The position numbers and the translations under genes were made by a program. From Bathymodiolus brooksi (Eukaryota > Mollusca > Bivalvia > Mytilida > Modiolidae), in NCBI GenBank assembly GCA_963680875.1, contig OY804580.1:111169534-111233533 (forward strand): a stretch of DNA of 64,000 nucleotides. Direction: 5' to 3'. Position 1 is the stretch's first letter. Each line of letters begins with the position of its first letter. Of this stretch, positions 1 to 9,488 are shown piece by piece. The notes under the pieces were generated by a model. The model was not told the origin of the DNA, did not search any database, and saw only the letters and a list, made by a program, of their open reading frames with translations.

Positions 1-129
1 TGAATAGAAACCATCATCAGTCAGTTTTATGTTATATTCTAGCTGAGGGTTAGGATTATTGACATTTATTGTCAATTTCAGCAATTTAGTATGAAAATGA
101 CCACCCTCTGCTAACTGTTTTCATGGAGA

Positions 130-203
130 TCTACTTTAGCTGAGTTGGTAGAGCATTGTCTTACAATTAGAGAGGTGCCGGGATCGAATCAGACCAGGAA
201 CAT
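130..203 (+). repeat. tRNA-like SINE head, degenerate
   Basis: The stretch has the layout of a tRNA. An A-box-like TAGCTGAGTTGG at 137-148 gives a D-stem GCT..AGC, and a B-box-like GGGATCGAATC follows at 180-190. The anticodon and T stems pair badly and the acceptor ends do not match. It is therefore probably a decayed SINE head rather than a functional tRNA gene. It lies directly before the 34-bp minisatellite. Confidence 0.4.
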
Positions 204-237
204 TTCATTTTTCAGAGATAAATATGCTCTACTGTTA

Positions 238-1464
238 CAGTTAAACTAACGTGCCAGACTGTCTATATTGACAGTTAAACTAACGTGCCAGACTGTCTAT
301 ATTGACAGTTAAACTAACGTGCCAGACTGTCTATATTGACAGTTAAACTAACGTGCCAGACTGTCTATATTGACAGTTAAACTAGCATACCAGACTGTCA
401 ATATTGACAGTTAAACTAACTTGCCAGACTGTCTATATTGACAGTTAGACTAACATGCCAGACTGTCTATATTGACAGTTAAACTAACGTGCCAGACTGT
501 CTATATTGACAGTTAATCTAGCATGCCAGACTGTCTATATTGACAGTTAAACTAACATGCCAGACTGTCTATATTGACAGTTAAACTAACGTGCCAGACT
601 GTCTATATTGACAGTTAAACTAACGTGCCAGACTGTCTATATTGACAGTTAAACTAATGTGCCAGACTGTCTATATTGACAGTTAAACTAACATGCCAGA
701 CTGTCTATATTGACAGTTAAACTAACGTGCCAGACTGTCTATATTGACAGTTAAACTAATGTGCCAGACTGTCTATATTGACAGTTAAACTAATGTGCCA
801 GACTGTCTATATTGACAGTTAAACTAACGTGCCAGACTGTCTATATTGACAGTTAAACTAACGTGCCAGACTGTCTATATTGACAGTTAAACTAACGTGC
901 CAGACTGTATATATTGACAGTTAGACTAACGTGCCAGACTGTCTATATTGACAGTTAGACTAATGTGCCAGACTGTCTATATTGACAGTTAGACTAACAT
1001 GCCAGACTGTCTATATTGACAGTTAAACTAATGTGCCAGACTGTCTATATTGACAGTTAGACTAACATGCCAGACTGTCTATATTGACAGTTAAACTAAT
1101 GTGCTAGACTGTCTATATTGACAGTTAAACTAATGTGCCAGACTGTCTATATTGTCAGTTAGACTAACGTGCCAGACTGTCTATATTGACAGTTAGACTA
1201 ACGTGCCAGAGTGTCTATATTGACAGTTAAACTAATGTGCCAGACTGTCTATATTGACAGTTAAACTAACATGCCAGACTGTCTATATTGACAGTTAAAC
1301 TAATGTGCCAGACTGTCTATATTGACAGTTAAACTAACGTGTCAGACTGTCCAAATTGACAGTTAAACTAACGTGCCAGACTGTCTATATTGACAGTTAA
1401 ACTAACATGCCAGACTGTCTATATTGAGGCCATTGTTAAACTAACGTGCCAGACTGTCTATATG
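238..1464. repeat. 34-bp minisatellite, about 36 copies
   Basis: A 34-bp unit runs head to tail with few substitutions (mostly AACGTG/AATGTG/AACATG and TTAAAC/TTAGAC variants). Each junction between units contains ACTGTC-TATATT-GACAGT, a 6-bp stem with a 6-nt loop, so the array is also a series of small hairpins. The last two units are disrupted by a GAGGCCATTG insertion. It lies in the intron upstream of the first visible UBE3B exon. Confidence 0.95.
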
Positions 1465-1649
1465 GAGGCCATTGTATTCATATACAGATGTAGTGAAAAT
1501 GAAAAAAAAATCATCTGATTCATTATGGTTTTTGTTGGTGTTCATCATCAGACAGTCACTGTGAGATCTTCCATGATGAACATGACTCATGTCTCATATG
1601 TGTATATTAAGAGTAAAACTTGTAACAAAAATATATCTTGTTCTTACAG

Positions 1650-1774
1650 CATTTTGAAGGTGATGTAGATGACCTTGGTTTGACCTTCTCTTTAGATGAA
1701 GATATCATGGGAAGAGTAGAAACACATGAACTGGTTCCTGGTGGAAAGGCAATACCAGTCACAGATGAAAATAA
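1650..1774 (+). CDS. UBE3B: UBE3B exon A (HECT domain, 41 codons + 2 nt)
   Basis: The acceptor TTCTTACAG ends at 1649 and the donor GTAAGT starts at 1775. Read from the first base the exon gives HFEGDVDDLGLTF, then SLDEDIMGRVETHELVPGG and KAIPVTDENK. This matches the HECT segment of animal UBE3B around the DLGLTFS and PGGK.IPVT.EN motifs. The last two bases (AA) are completed by G from the next exon to give lysine. The exon belongs to the HECT domain before the C-lobe. The exon before it lies outside the window, so the phase at its 5' border is inferred from the homology. Confidence 0.92.
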
Positions 1775-2097
1775 GTAAGTGCATAGCCAATCTAACTAAA
1801 ATTAGATGTTTAATGTACCCTTTTCTATTTATCTAGTGTATCACCAAAGGGGAAAAAAAACAACAACCATCTAATTCTAATTAAATTGATGCATAGCCTA
1901 AGAATGTCTTCAAATTGATCCTAGCAATTTAACATGGTATTATATATGAAATATTCAATATGAATGTAAGAATTGAAACTCACTTTGTGTAATAACTGAT
2001 CAGAATCATCACAGTTTTTGGAAATCTGATGTTTTTAAATTTATGTGAATTGGATCTTGCTTCACAAAAGTAATTAAAGATACATTTTCTAATTGGC

Positions 2098-5000
2098 AAG
2101 AAAGGATATTGATGCAATTGAACATGAGAGACTATATCCAACATTGCACTTAGACACAAATTAAAGTAAAGGAACAGCTTGTAGTAATAAAAGACATGGA
2201 TGTAAATGAACATGAGATACTATCTAACATTACACTTAGACACAAATTAAAGTAAAGAAACAGCTTGTAGTAAGAAAGGATATGGATGTAAATGAACATG
2301 AGAGACTATCCAACATTACACTTAGACACAAATTAAAGTAAAGGAACAGCTTGTAGTAAGAAAAGACCTGGATGTAAATGAACATGAGATACTATCCAAC
2401 ATTACACTTAGACACAAATTAAAGTAAAGGAACAGCTTGTAGTAAGAAAAGACCTGGATGTAAATGAACATGAGATACTATCCAACATTACACTTAGACA
2501 CAAATTAAAGTAAAGAACAGCTTGTAGTAAGAAAAGACCTGGATGTAAATGAACATGAGATACTATCTAACATTACACTTAGACACAAATTAAAGTAAAG
2601 AAACAGCTAGTAGTAAGAAAGGATATGGATGTAAATGAACATGAGAGACTATCCAACATTACACTTAGACACAAATTAAAGTAAAGAACAGCTTGTAGTA
2701 AGAAAGGATATGGATGTAAATGAACATGAGAGACTATCTAACATTACACTTAGACACAAATTAAAGTAAAGGAACAGCTTGTAGTAAGAAAAGACATGGA
2801 TGTAAATGAGCATGAGAGACTATCTAACATTACACTTAGACACAAATTAAAGTAAAGGAACAGCTTGTAGTAAGAAAGGATATGGATGTAAATGAACATG
2901 AGAGACTATCCAACATTACACTTAGACACAAATTAAAGTAAAGGAACAGCTTGTAGTAAGAAAAGACCTGGATGTAAATGAACATGAGATACTATCCAAC
3001 ATTACACTTAGACACAAATTAAAGTAAAGGAACAGCTTGTAGTAAGAAAAGACCTGGATGTAAATGAACATGAGATACTATCCAACATTACACTTAGACA
3101 CAAATTAAAGTAAAGAACAGCTTGTAGTAAGAAAAGACCTGGATGTAAATGAACATGAGATACTATCTAACATTACACTTAGACACAAATTAAAGTAAAG
3201 AAACAGCTTGTAGTAAGAAAGGATATGGATGTAAATGAACATGAGAGACTATCCAACATTACACTTAGACACAAATTAAAGTAAAGAACAGCTTGTAGTA
3301 AGAAAGGATATGGATGTAAATGAACATGAGAGACTATCTAACATTACACTTAGACACAAATTAAAGTAAAGGAACAGCTTGTAGTAAGAAAAGACATGGA
3401 TGTAAATGAGCATGAGAGACTATCTAACATTACACTTAGATACAAATTAAAGTAAAGGAACAGCTTGTAGTAAGAAAGGATATGGATGTAAATGAACATG
3501 AGAGACTATCCAACATTACACTTAGACACAAATTAAAGTAAAGGAACAGCTTGTAGTAAGAAAGGATATGGATGTAAATGAACATGAGAGACTATCCAAC
3601 ATTACACTTAGACACAAATTAAAGTAAAGGAACAGCTTGTAGTAAGAAAAGACCTGGATGTAAATGAACATGAGATACTATCCAACATTACACTTAGACA
3701 CAAATTAAAGTAAAGAACAGCTTGTAGTAAGAAAGGATATGGATGTAAATGAACATGAGAGACTATCCAACATTACACTTAGACACAAATTAAAGTAAAG
3801 AACAGCTTGTAGTAAGAAAAGACCTGGATGTAAATGAACATGAGATACTATCTAACATTACACTTAGACACAAATTAAAGTAAAGAAACAGCTAGTAGTA
3901 AGAAAGGATATGGATGTAAATGAACATGAGAGACTATCCAACATTACACTTAGACACAAATTAAAGTAAAGAACAGCTTGTAGTAAGAAAGGATATGGAT
4001 GTAAATGAACATGAGAGACTATCTAACATTACACTTAGACACAAATTAAAGTAAAGGAACAGCTAGTAGTAAGAAAAGACATGGATGTAAATGAGCATGA
4101 GAGACTATCTAACATTACACTTAGATACAAATTAAAGTAAAGGAACAGCTTGTAGTAAGAAAGGATATGGATGTAAATGAACATGAGAGACTATCCAACA
4201 TTACACTTAGACACAAATTAAAGTAAAGGAACAGTTTGTAGTAAGAAAAGACATGGATGTAAATGAACATGAGAGACTATCTAACATTACACTTAGACAT
4301 ACATTAAAGTAAAGGAATAGCTTGTAGTAAGAAAGGATATGGATGTAAATGAACATGAGAGACAATCCAACTTTACACTTAGACACAAATTAAAGTAAAG
4401 GAACAGCTTGTAGTAAGAAAAGACCTGGATGTAAATGAACATGAGAGACTATCCAACATTACACTTAGACACAAATTAAAGTAAAGGAACAGCTTGTAGT
4501 AAGAAAAGACCTGGATGTAAATGAACATGAGATACTATCCAACATTACACTTAGACACAAATTAAAGTAAAGAACAGCTTGTAGTAAGAAAGGATATGGA
4601 TGTAAATGAACATGAGAGACTATCCAACATTACACTTAGACACAAATTAAAGTAAAGAACAGCTTGTAGTAAGAAAGGATATGGATGTAAATGAACATGA
4701 GAGACTATCCAACATTACACTTAGACACAAATTAAAGTAAAGAACAGCTTGTAGTAAGAAAAGACCTGGATGTAAATGAACATGAAATACTATCTAACAT
4801 TACACTTAGACACAAATTAAAGTAAAGAAACAGCTAGTAGTAAGAAAGGATATGGATGTAAATGAACATGAGAGACTATCCAACATTACACTTAGACACA
4901 AATTAAAGTAAAGAACAGCTTGTAGTAAGAAAGGATATGGATGTAAATGAACATGAGAGACTATCTAACATTACACTTAGACACAAATTAAAGTAAAGGA

Positions 5001-5765
5001 ACAGCTTGTAGTAAGAAAGGATATGGATGTAAATGAGCATGAGAGACTATCTAACATTACACTTAGACACAAATTAAAGTAAAGGAACAGCTTGTAGTAA
5101 GAAAGGATATGGATGTAAATGAACATGAGAGACTATCCAACATTACACTTAGACACAAATTAAAGTAAAGGAACAGCTTGTAGTAAGAAAGGATATGGAT
5201 GTAAATGAACATGAGAGACTATCCAACATTACACTTAGACACAAATTAAAGTAAAGGAACAGCTTGTAGTAAGAAAAGACCTGGATGTAAATGAACATGA
5301 GATACTATTCAACATTACACTTAGACACAAATTAAAGTAAAGAACAGCTTGTAGTAAGAAAGGATATGGATGTAAATGAACATGAGAGACTATCCAACAT
5401 TACACTTAGACACAAATTAAAGTAAAGGACAGCTTGTAGTAAGAAAAGACCTGGATGTAAATGAACATGAGATACTATCTAACATTACACTTAGACACAA
5501 ATTAAAGTAAAGAAACAGCTAGTAGTAAGAAAGGATATGGATGTAAATGAACATGAGAGACTATCCAACATTACACTTAGACACAAATTAAAGTAAAGAA
5601 CAGCTTGTAGTAAGAAAGGATATGGATGTAAATGAACATGAGAGACAATCCAACTTTACACTTAGACACAAATTAAAGTAAAGGAAAAGCTGTAGTAAGA
5701 AAAGACCTGGATGTAAATGAACATGAGAGACTATCTAACATTACACTTTAAAGTAAAGAGACAGC
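2098..5765. repeat. 86-bp minisatellite, about 43 copies, with 600-bp higher-order repeat
   Basis: The unit of about 86 bp (some copies 85) carries the words ATGTAAATGAACATGAGA, CATTACACTTAGACACAAAT and CAGCTTGTAGTAAGAAA. The block 2341-2940 returns at 2941-3540 with only two substitutions that I can see (CTAG/CTTG near 2608; GACAC/GATAC near 2839). This is a 7-unit higher-order repeat, two of whose units are one base short. The array fills most of the first visible UBE3B intron. No reading frame in it looks coding. Confidence 0.95.
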
Positions 5766-5821
5766 ACTTGTTCTACATTTCACATTCACAGTAGGTTTTT
5801 TATAATGACTATAACTCATGC

Positions 5822-5902
5822 CCTAAATTAAGTGTGAAGCTGTCTCTACCTAAATTAAGTGTGAAGCTGTCTCTACCTAAATTAATTGTGAAGCTGTCCC
5901 TA
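5822..5902. repeat. 27-bp direct repeat, 3 copies
   Basis: Three successive copies of a 27-bp unit beginning CCTAAATTAAGTGTGAAGCT; the third has ATTG for AGTG and CCCTA at its end. It follows the 86-bp array closely and is unrelated in sequence. Confidence 0.85.
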
Positions 5903-6240
5903 GCCTGTATATTTACTTTTTAGTAGTAAACGTATCTTTATGGAATAAATGCTATAAGAAAAACTCCTTATAAGATATAATAATTACATTACTTCCGTTT
6001 TTCATTGAAATGTTACAATATGATTGTTTATGAAGTGATCACATGATTATAAAAGAGATGTTTTACATCCCAATAAAACTCAAACCCGAACTTGCACTTG
6101 CACTTGCACTTGCACCATGACGACGTCAGATGTAAACAATCAATTGCATAGTAATTTCCAACAGCAAATAATCTAACACAAATAAAATTCACAATGGAAA
6201 ATTCAACTATATTAAATTTTGGTGTGATTTAAATATAGTT
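5903..6240. other. Intronic AT-rich stretch; no gene seen
   Basis: No exon or RNA gene was recognised. It holds a short hexamer run (CTTGCA about four times, 6091-6115), followed at once by the near-palindrome TGACGACGTCA (6118-6128), which resembles a cAMP-response-type core but is not exact. It may be part of the element carrying the hairpin at 6241-6394. Confidence 0.5.
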
Positions 6241-6394
6241 ATAAGAATGGAATGCATTTTTTTGTAGTTTTATAGGCATGTAAAAGCATGGACCGAAGCA
6301 CATTTTTTGTATGAGCGCGCTTCATACAAAATGTGCTTCAGTCCACGCTTTTACATGCCAATAAAACTACAAAAAAATGCATTCAATTCTTAAA
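6241..6394. repeat. Large imperfect hairpin (MITE-like inverted repeat)
   Basis: Two arms of about 70 bp face each other around a GCGCGC centre near 6314-6319. The left arm has AATGCATTTTTTTGTAGTTT and GTAAAAGCATGGAC; the right arm has their complements, GTCCACGCTTTTAC and AAACTACAAAAAAATGCATT. A few mismatches exist (for example CATGGACCGAAG against CTTCAGTCCACG). No coding capacity is seen. A miniature inverted-repeat element is the likely origin, but no target-site duplication was established. Confidence 0.8.
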
Positions 6395-6494
6395 TGAATA
6401 TAAATTTGTGTTTTTTTTTATTCAAATATCTGAATGTTAATAAAAATAGCAAAATTGGTGATTTGTTTTTTATAATTTAATATATATTTTTCAG

Positions 6495-6677
6495 GATAAG
6501 ATACGTACATCTGATGGCCCACTTCAGAATGTACAAACAGATAAAAGAACAGACCCAAGCATTTATAAGAGGGTTTAAAGGTGTAATTAACGTTGACTGG
6601 TTGTTAATGTTTTCTGCCCCAGAATTACAGAAACTAATATCAGGTGATAATGCTGATCTAGATATACAAGATTTAAG
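6495..6677 (+). CDS. UBE3B: UBE3B exon B (HECT domain, 60 full codons)
   Basis: The acceptor TTTTTCAG ends at 6494 and the donor GTAGGT starts at 6678. With the first base completing the previous lysine, the exon reads [19 protein letters not shown], then [20 protein letters not shown] and [17 protein letters not shown]. The [10 protein letters not shown], FxxPELQxLISGDN and DLDxxDL words are the HECT signature shared with animal UBE3B. The last two bases (AG) combine with G of the next exon to give arginine. The intron phase is the same as at the previous border. Confidence 0.95.
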
Positions 6678-7143
6678 GTAGGTTTTGTACTGGTATACTT
6701 CAAATAGAGTGAGGTTCGTGTGCATTTCAACATACAGTCTTAACATTTAAATTAAAAATAATCTGCTGTAAACGGTCAGCTTAAGACCCTACTGGGTTTA
6801 TTTGATATTTTAACCCAAAATTAGTGGTCCCCTCACTAATGCGGTCAGGGGTCACTATAGTGTTCTCATTACATGATTGCACCAAATAAACTATAAAATT
6901 ATTGAATAATTAACTGATTAACTAATTCGTTACAGATCACCAGAGCATTTTTTTGCCAATAAATTATCTTCTGGTAACAGTTGTACATGAATCATTATGG
7001 ACAGAAACTGATTAAGATCAAATGATTTAATTAAGCAGTCATTTATCTTTTGTGGTCATATTTTCCTTTGTCCTAAAGGTGACCATTGAATGTAAGTTTG
7101 ACTGTAGTCATATTTTTTGTGTGAAATTTCATTAAAGGCATAG
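6678..7143. other. Intron stretch; nothing recognised
   Basis: An AT-rich intronic sequence after exon B. No exon, RNA gene or clear repeat was seen on either strand. Confidence 0.5.
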
Positions 7144-8426
7144 AGGCTGTCAGAATTGAATTCTTTTGTTTATATTAAAAGTTGCAAATATTCGATGTTT
7201 TATACAAATAAAATGTTCTGAACAAGAAGCCAGGTTTAAAAAAATATGTTACAATGTCGTAATTAGTGAAAAAAATTTGAATATCTGTTGGTGGAATCGC
7301 CATTAACACGACCTAATTATAAGTCGGCTGCTTTTCCGAGGTTTGCCGAACACTGATAACTGCTATAAATAACCAAGGAAGCATGGTGCATGTAAATTCG
7401 TTAGAATTAATATAATTTAAGAAATATATCTATGAAATTGGATCCCGGGGTAATCAGTTAATATTATATATTATTATACTTCATGTAAGTTTATGTAGTG
7501 ATATTTGGTACTGTAATATTTTGACATATTACCTGGACAATTAGACACTCAGTATAATAATGATATTAATGTGGTCTTGTCCAGGTAATATGCCAAAATA
7601 TTACCCAGGTCTGAGAGACATATTACCCTCCCCTTCGGTCAGGTAATATGTCTCTCAGACCTGGGTAATCGGTCGGGTAATATGTCTCTCAGACCTGGGT
7701 AATATTTTGGCATATTACCTGGACAAGACCACATTATTATATAAATGGTATTTAGTAAGAATGACACTTAAAATCGGAAATACTTGATGAAATCAATAAA
7801 AACAAACCCAAACTCTGCAAAGGGGCCCGATAAAGGGAAAATTGTAAACAAATTATATTGCATATTGTTGACAACACTTGAGTTGCCATAATTATATTTT
7901 TTTTTAGAAAAAAAATAGACATGAAGTTCATTATTTTAGTCTCTAATTTAAAAGAGATATCACCTAGCGTTTTCTCCTGAAAAAAAGAATATATAGAAAA
8001 CTACGATGTAATTCTACTGTCAAAATACGATTCGGCCGGGGAAAAAAAACTAAATTATGCTTACGTGTTGAAAAATGGAGTAGGTCGGTATAACCTCTTT
8101 TCTTAATTTTTACACAAAGCTTGCTGAATCCTTCTTTTTGTGTCGTTTTCGTATAAAATTCGTCAATGTTTTTATTCTTCCACGATTCGACTTTCCTTCA
8201 TCAACAAACAATTTCGCACATGCACAAATGCTTTCCCGAATGAGTTCACTGTCAGGTCGTATGAATATTGTGTGGGTAAACATTGAATGCTTTACTGGAT
8301 GCAAGAGAATCAAACAGCGATGTATTTCCTTCGTATGATGTTATGAAAAATTTCAACTGTAATTAGTATAAAAAATCGAATATTGGCAACTTTTAATATA
8401 AGAAAAAAAATTCAATTCTGATAGCC
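7144..8426. mobile_element. Foldback / MITE-like element with about 60-bp terminal inverted repeats
   Basis: The left end (7144-7208: AGGCTGTCAGAATTGAATTC ... TATTAAAAGTTGC ... ATATTCGAT) returns in inverted order at the right end (8366-8426: ATCGAATATTGGCAAC ... AATTCAATTCTGATAGCCT) with some mismatches. The 1.28-kb interior has no transposase-like frame; the only open stretches, near 8110-8340, are about 66 codons and overlap on both strands. It contains a perfect 60-bp palindrome (7568-7735). A non-autonomous DNA transposon is likely. The superfamily is unknown and target-site duplications were not resolved. Confidence 0.65.
7568..7735. repeat. Perfect 60-bp inverted repeat with 48-bp spacer
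   Basis: Arms 7568-7627 and 7676-7735 are exact reverse complements over 60 bp (AATGTGGTCTTGTCC ... GACATATTACC). The spacer contains a partial extra copy of the right arm (7642-7669, GGTAATATGTCTCTCAGACC). A further partial copy lies at about 7517-7541 (TAATATTTTGACATATTACC). The exactness suggests recent origin or gene conversion between the arms. Confidence 0.95.
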
Positions 8427-8548
8427 TGTATTAAAGACTTGGCATAATTTACAAGGAAAATTAGATTTTGTGTTATTTCATCCTTATTATAAATCAATTT
8501 TTTCAACTTAATCATGGTTACCAGATTCATTGGTTGAAGATGCTAGAG

Positions 8549-8648
8549 TACATGGAGAATATCATAAGAGGTTGGGATATACATGGAGAATATCATAAGA
8601 GGTTAGGATATACCTGGAGAATATCATAAGAGGTTGGGATATACCTGG
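8549..8648. repeat. 31-bp direct repeat, about 3.2 copies
   Basis: Three copies of a 31-bp unit starting TACATGGAGAATATCATAAG, with CATGG/CCTGG and TTGGG/TTAGG variants. It lies in the intron before exon C. No coding is seen. Confidence 0.9.
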
Positions 8649-8921
8649 TAAAATTTGGCAGAAATATGAATTGTACTAATAGTTCAACACTGGAATGACA
8701 GCAGATGGTGCATTTGACGAAGATGTATGCCTTAAATCACAGAAAAGAGACGTGGCTACTGTCTCCCTGGCCTAAGAAATTAAGAGAGAGAGTGCGCAGT
8801 AGGGACTTGAAGTCAAAGATATTTTATATATTTATGACTAGAAATCTGCCAGTGTTTTCTTTATAGTAAAGAAATAATGTTATGTTACAAATTGTTTTTA
8901 TAAAAAAATATATAATTTCAG

Positions 8922-9033
8922 GAGGAATACTCAATATTATGGTGGTTACCATAACAACCATAAAGTAATAAGTTGGATGTGGGACGTATTAGATAAAGAT
9001 TTCACAAGAGATGAGAAAGGATTGTTTTTAAAG
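8922..9033 (+). CDS. UBE3B: UBE3B exon C (HECT domain, 37 full codons)
   Basis: The acceptor ATAATTTCAG ends at 8921 and the donor GTAATT starts at 9034. The first base completes arginine, then the exon reads RNTQYYGGYHNNHKVISWM and WDVLDKDFTRDEKGLFLK. The YYGGxHxxHxVIxWxWDxL pattern and the FTxDEKxxFLK end are characteristic of HECT domains and match UBE3B. The exon ends in phase 0, as the next begins, so any extra exon spliced between them would keep the frame only if its length is a multiple of three. Confidence 0.95.
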
Positions 9034-9046
9034 GTAATTCATGTTT

Positions 9047-9300
9047 TTTATGCCACGTCGCTAGTTGTCAGGGCATTAAGTTTTACCCATGTTAGTACGT
9101 CTGTCTGTCTGTCCGTCCATCCATTTATATGTAAGTCCTCCATTTGGTTACAGCTCAATAACTTAAGTTTTCCTTCATTTGAAATTTATACTCAAGGTCA
9201 GTGACCATAAAACGAAGACCAAGTTCTATTTTGGGCTCTATGACTTTTTCCATTCTAGAGTTATGCCCCTGTTGTTGAATCAGGGACATTCAATTTTATA
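9047..9300 (+). repeat. Fragment of a mollusc-type dispersed repeat with (GTCT/GTCC)n
   Basis: The stretch starts with TTTATGCCACGTCGC and continues through GTTGTCAGGGCATTAAG, then a GTCTGTCTGTCTGTCCGTCC microsatellite (about 9097-9120), then text of the type AGGTCAGTGACCATAAAACG. I know similar wording from abundant bivalve repeats. The borders are approximate and the class was not established. Confidence 0.5.
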
Positions 9301-9488
9301 TGGACACATTCTACCATTTTTCTGTATAAATTTTATGTCTACCACTGACCCTTATTAAGGATTTATTCTTAGTCATTTGTTGATTGAAACATTACTCATT
9401 GGGAAACTTAGTTTCTCTTTAAAGACTTCTATGTTTTCTATGTAATTATAACTACCTTAGTTGTCTCCACAAAGAATGCACAATTAGT

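Noticed and set aside
130..203. Functional tRNA gene
   Set aside because: A- and B-box-like words are present but anticodon, T and acceptor stems do not close.
6118..6128. TGACGACGTCA as a cAMP-response element
   Set aside because: It is an interrupted form of the TGACGTCA core, lies in an intron within repeat-like DNA and has no supporting promoter features.
8110..8338. Frames of 66-67 codons on both strands as a gene in the foldback element
   Set aside because: They are short, mutually overlapping on opposite strands and without recognisable similarity or splice context.
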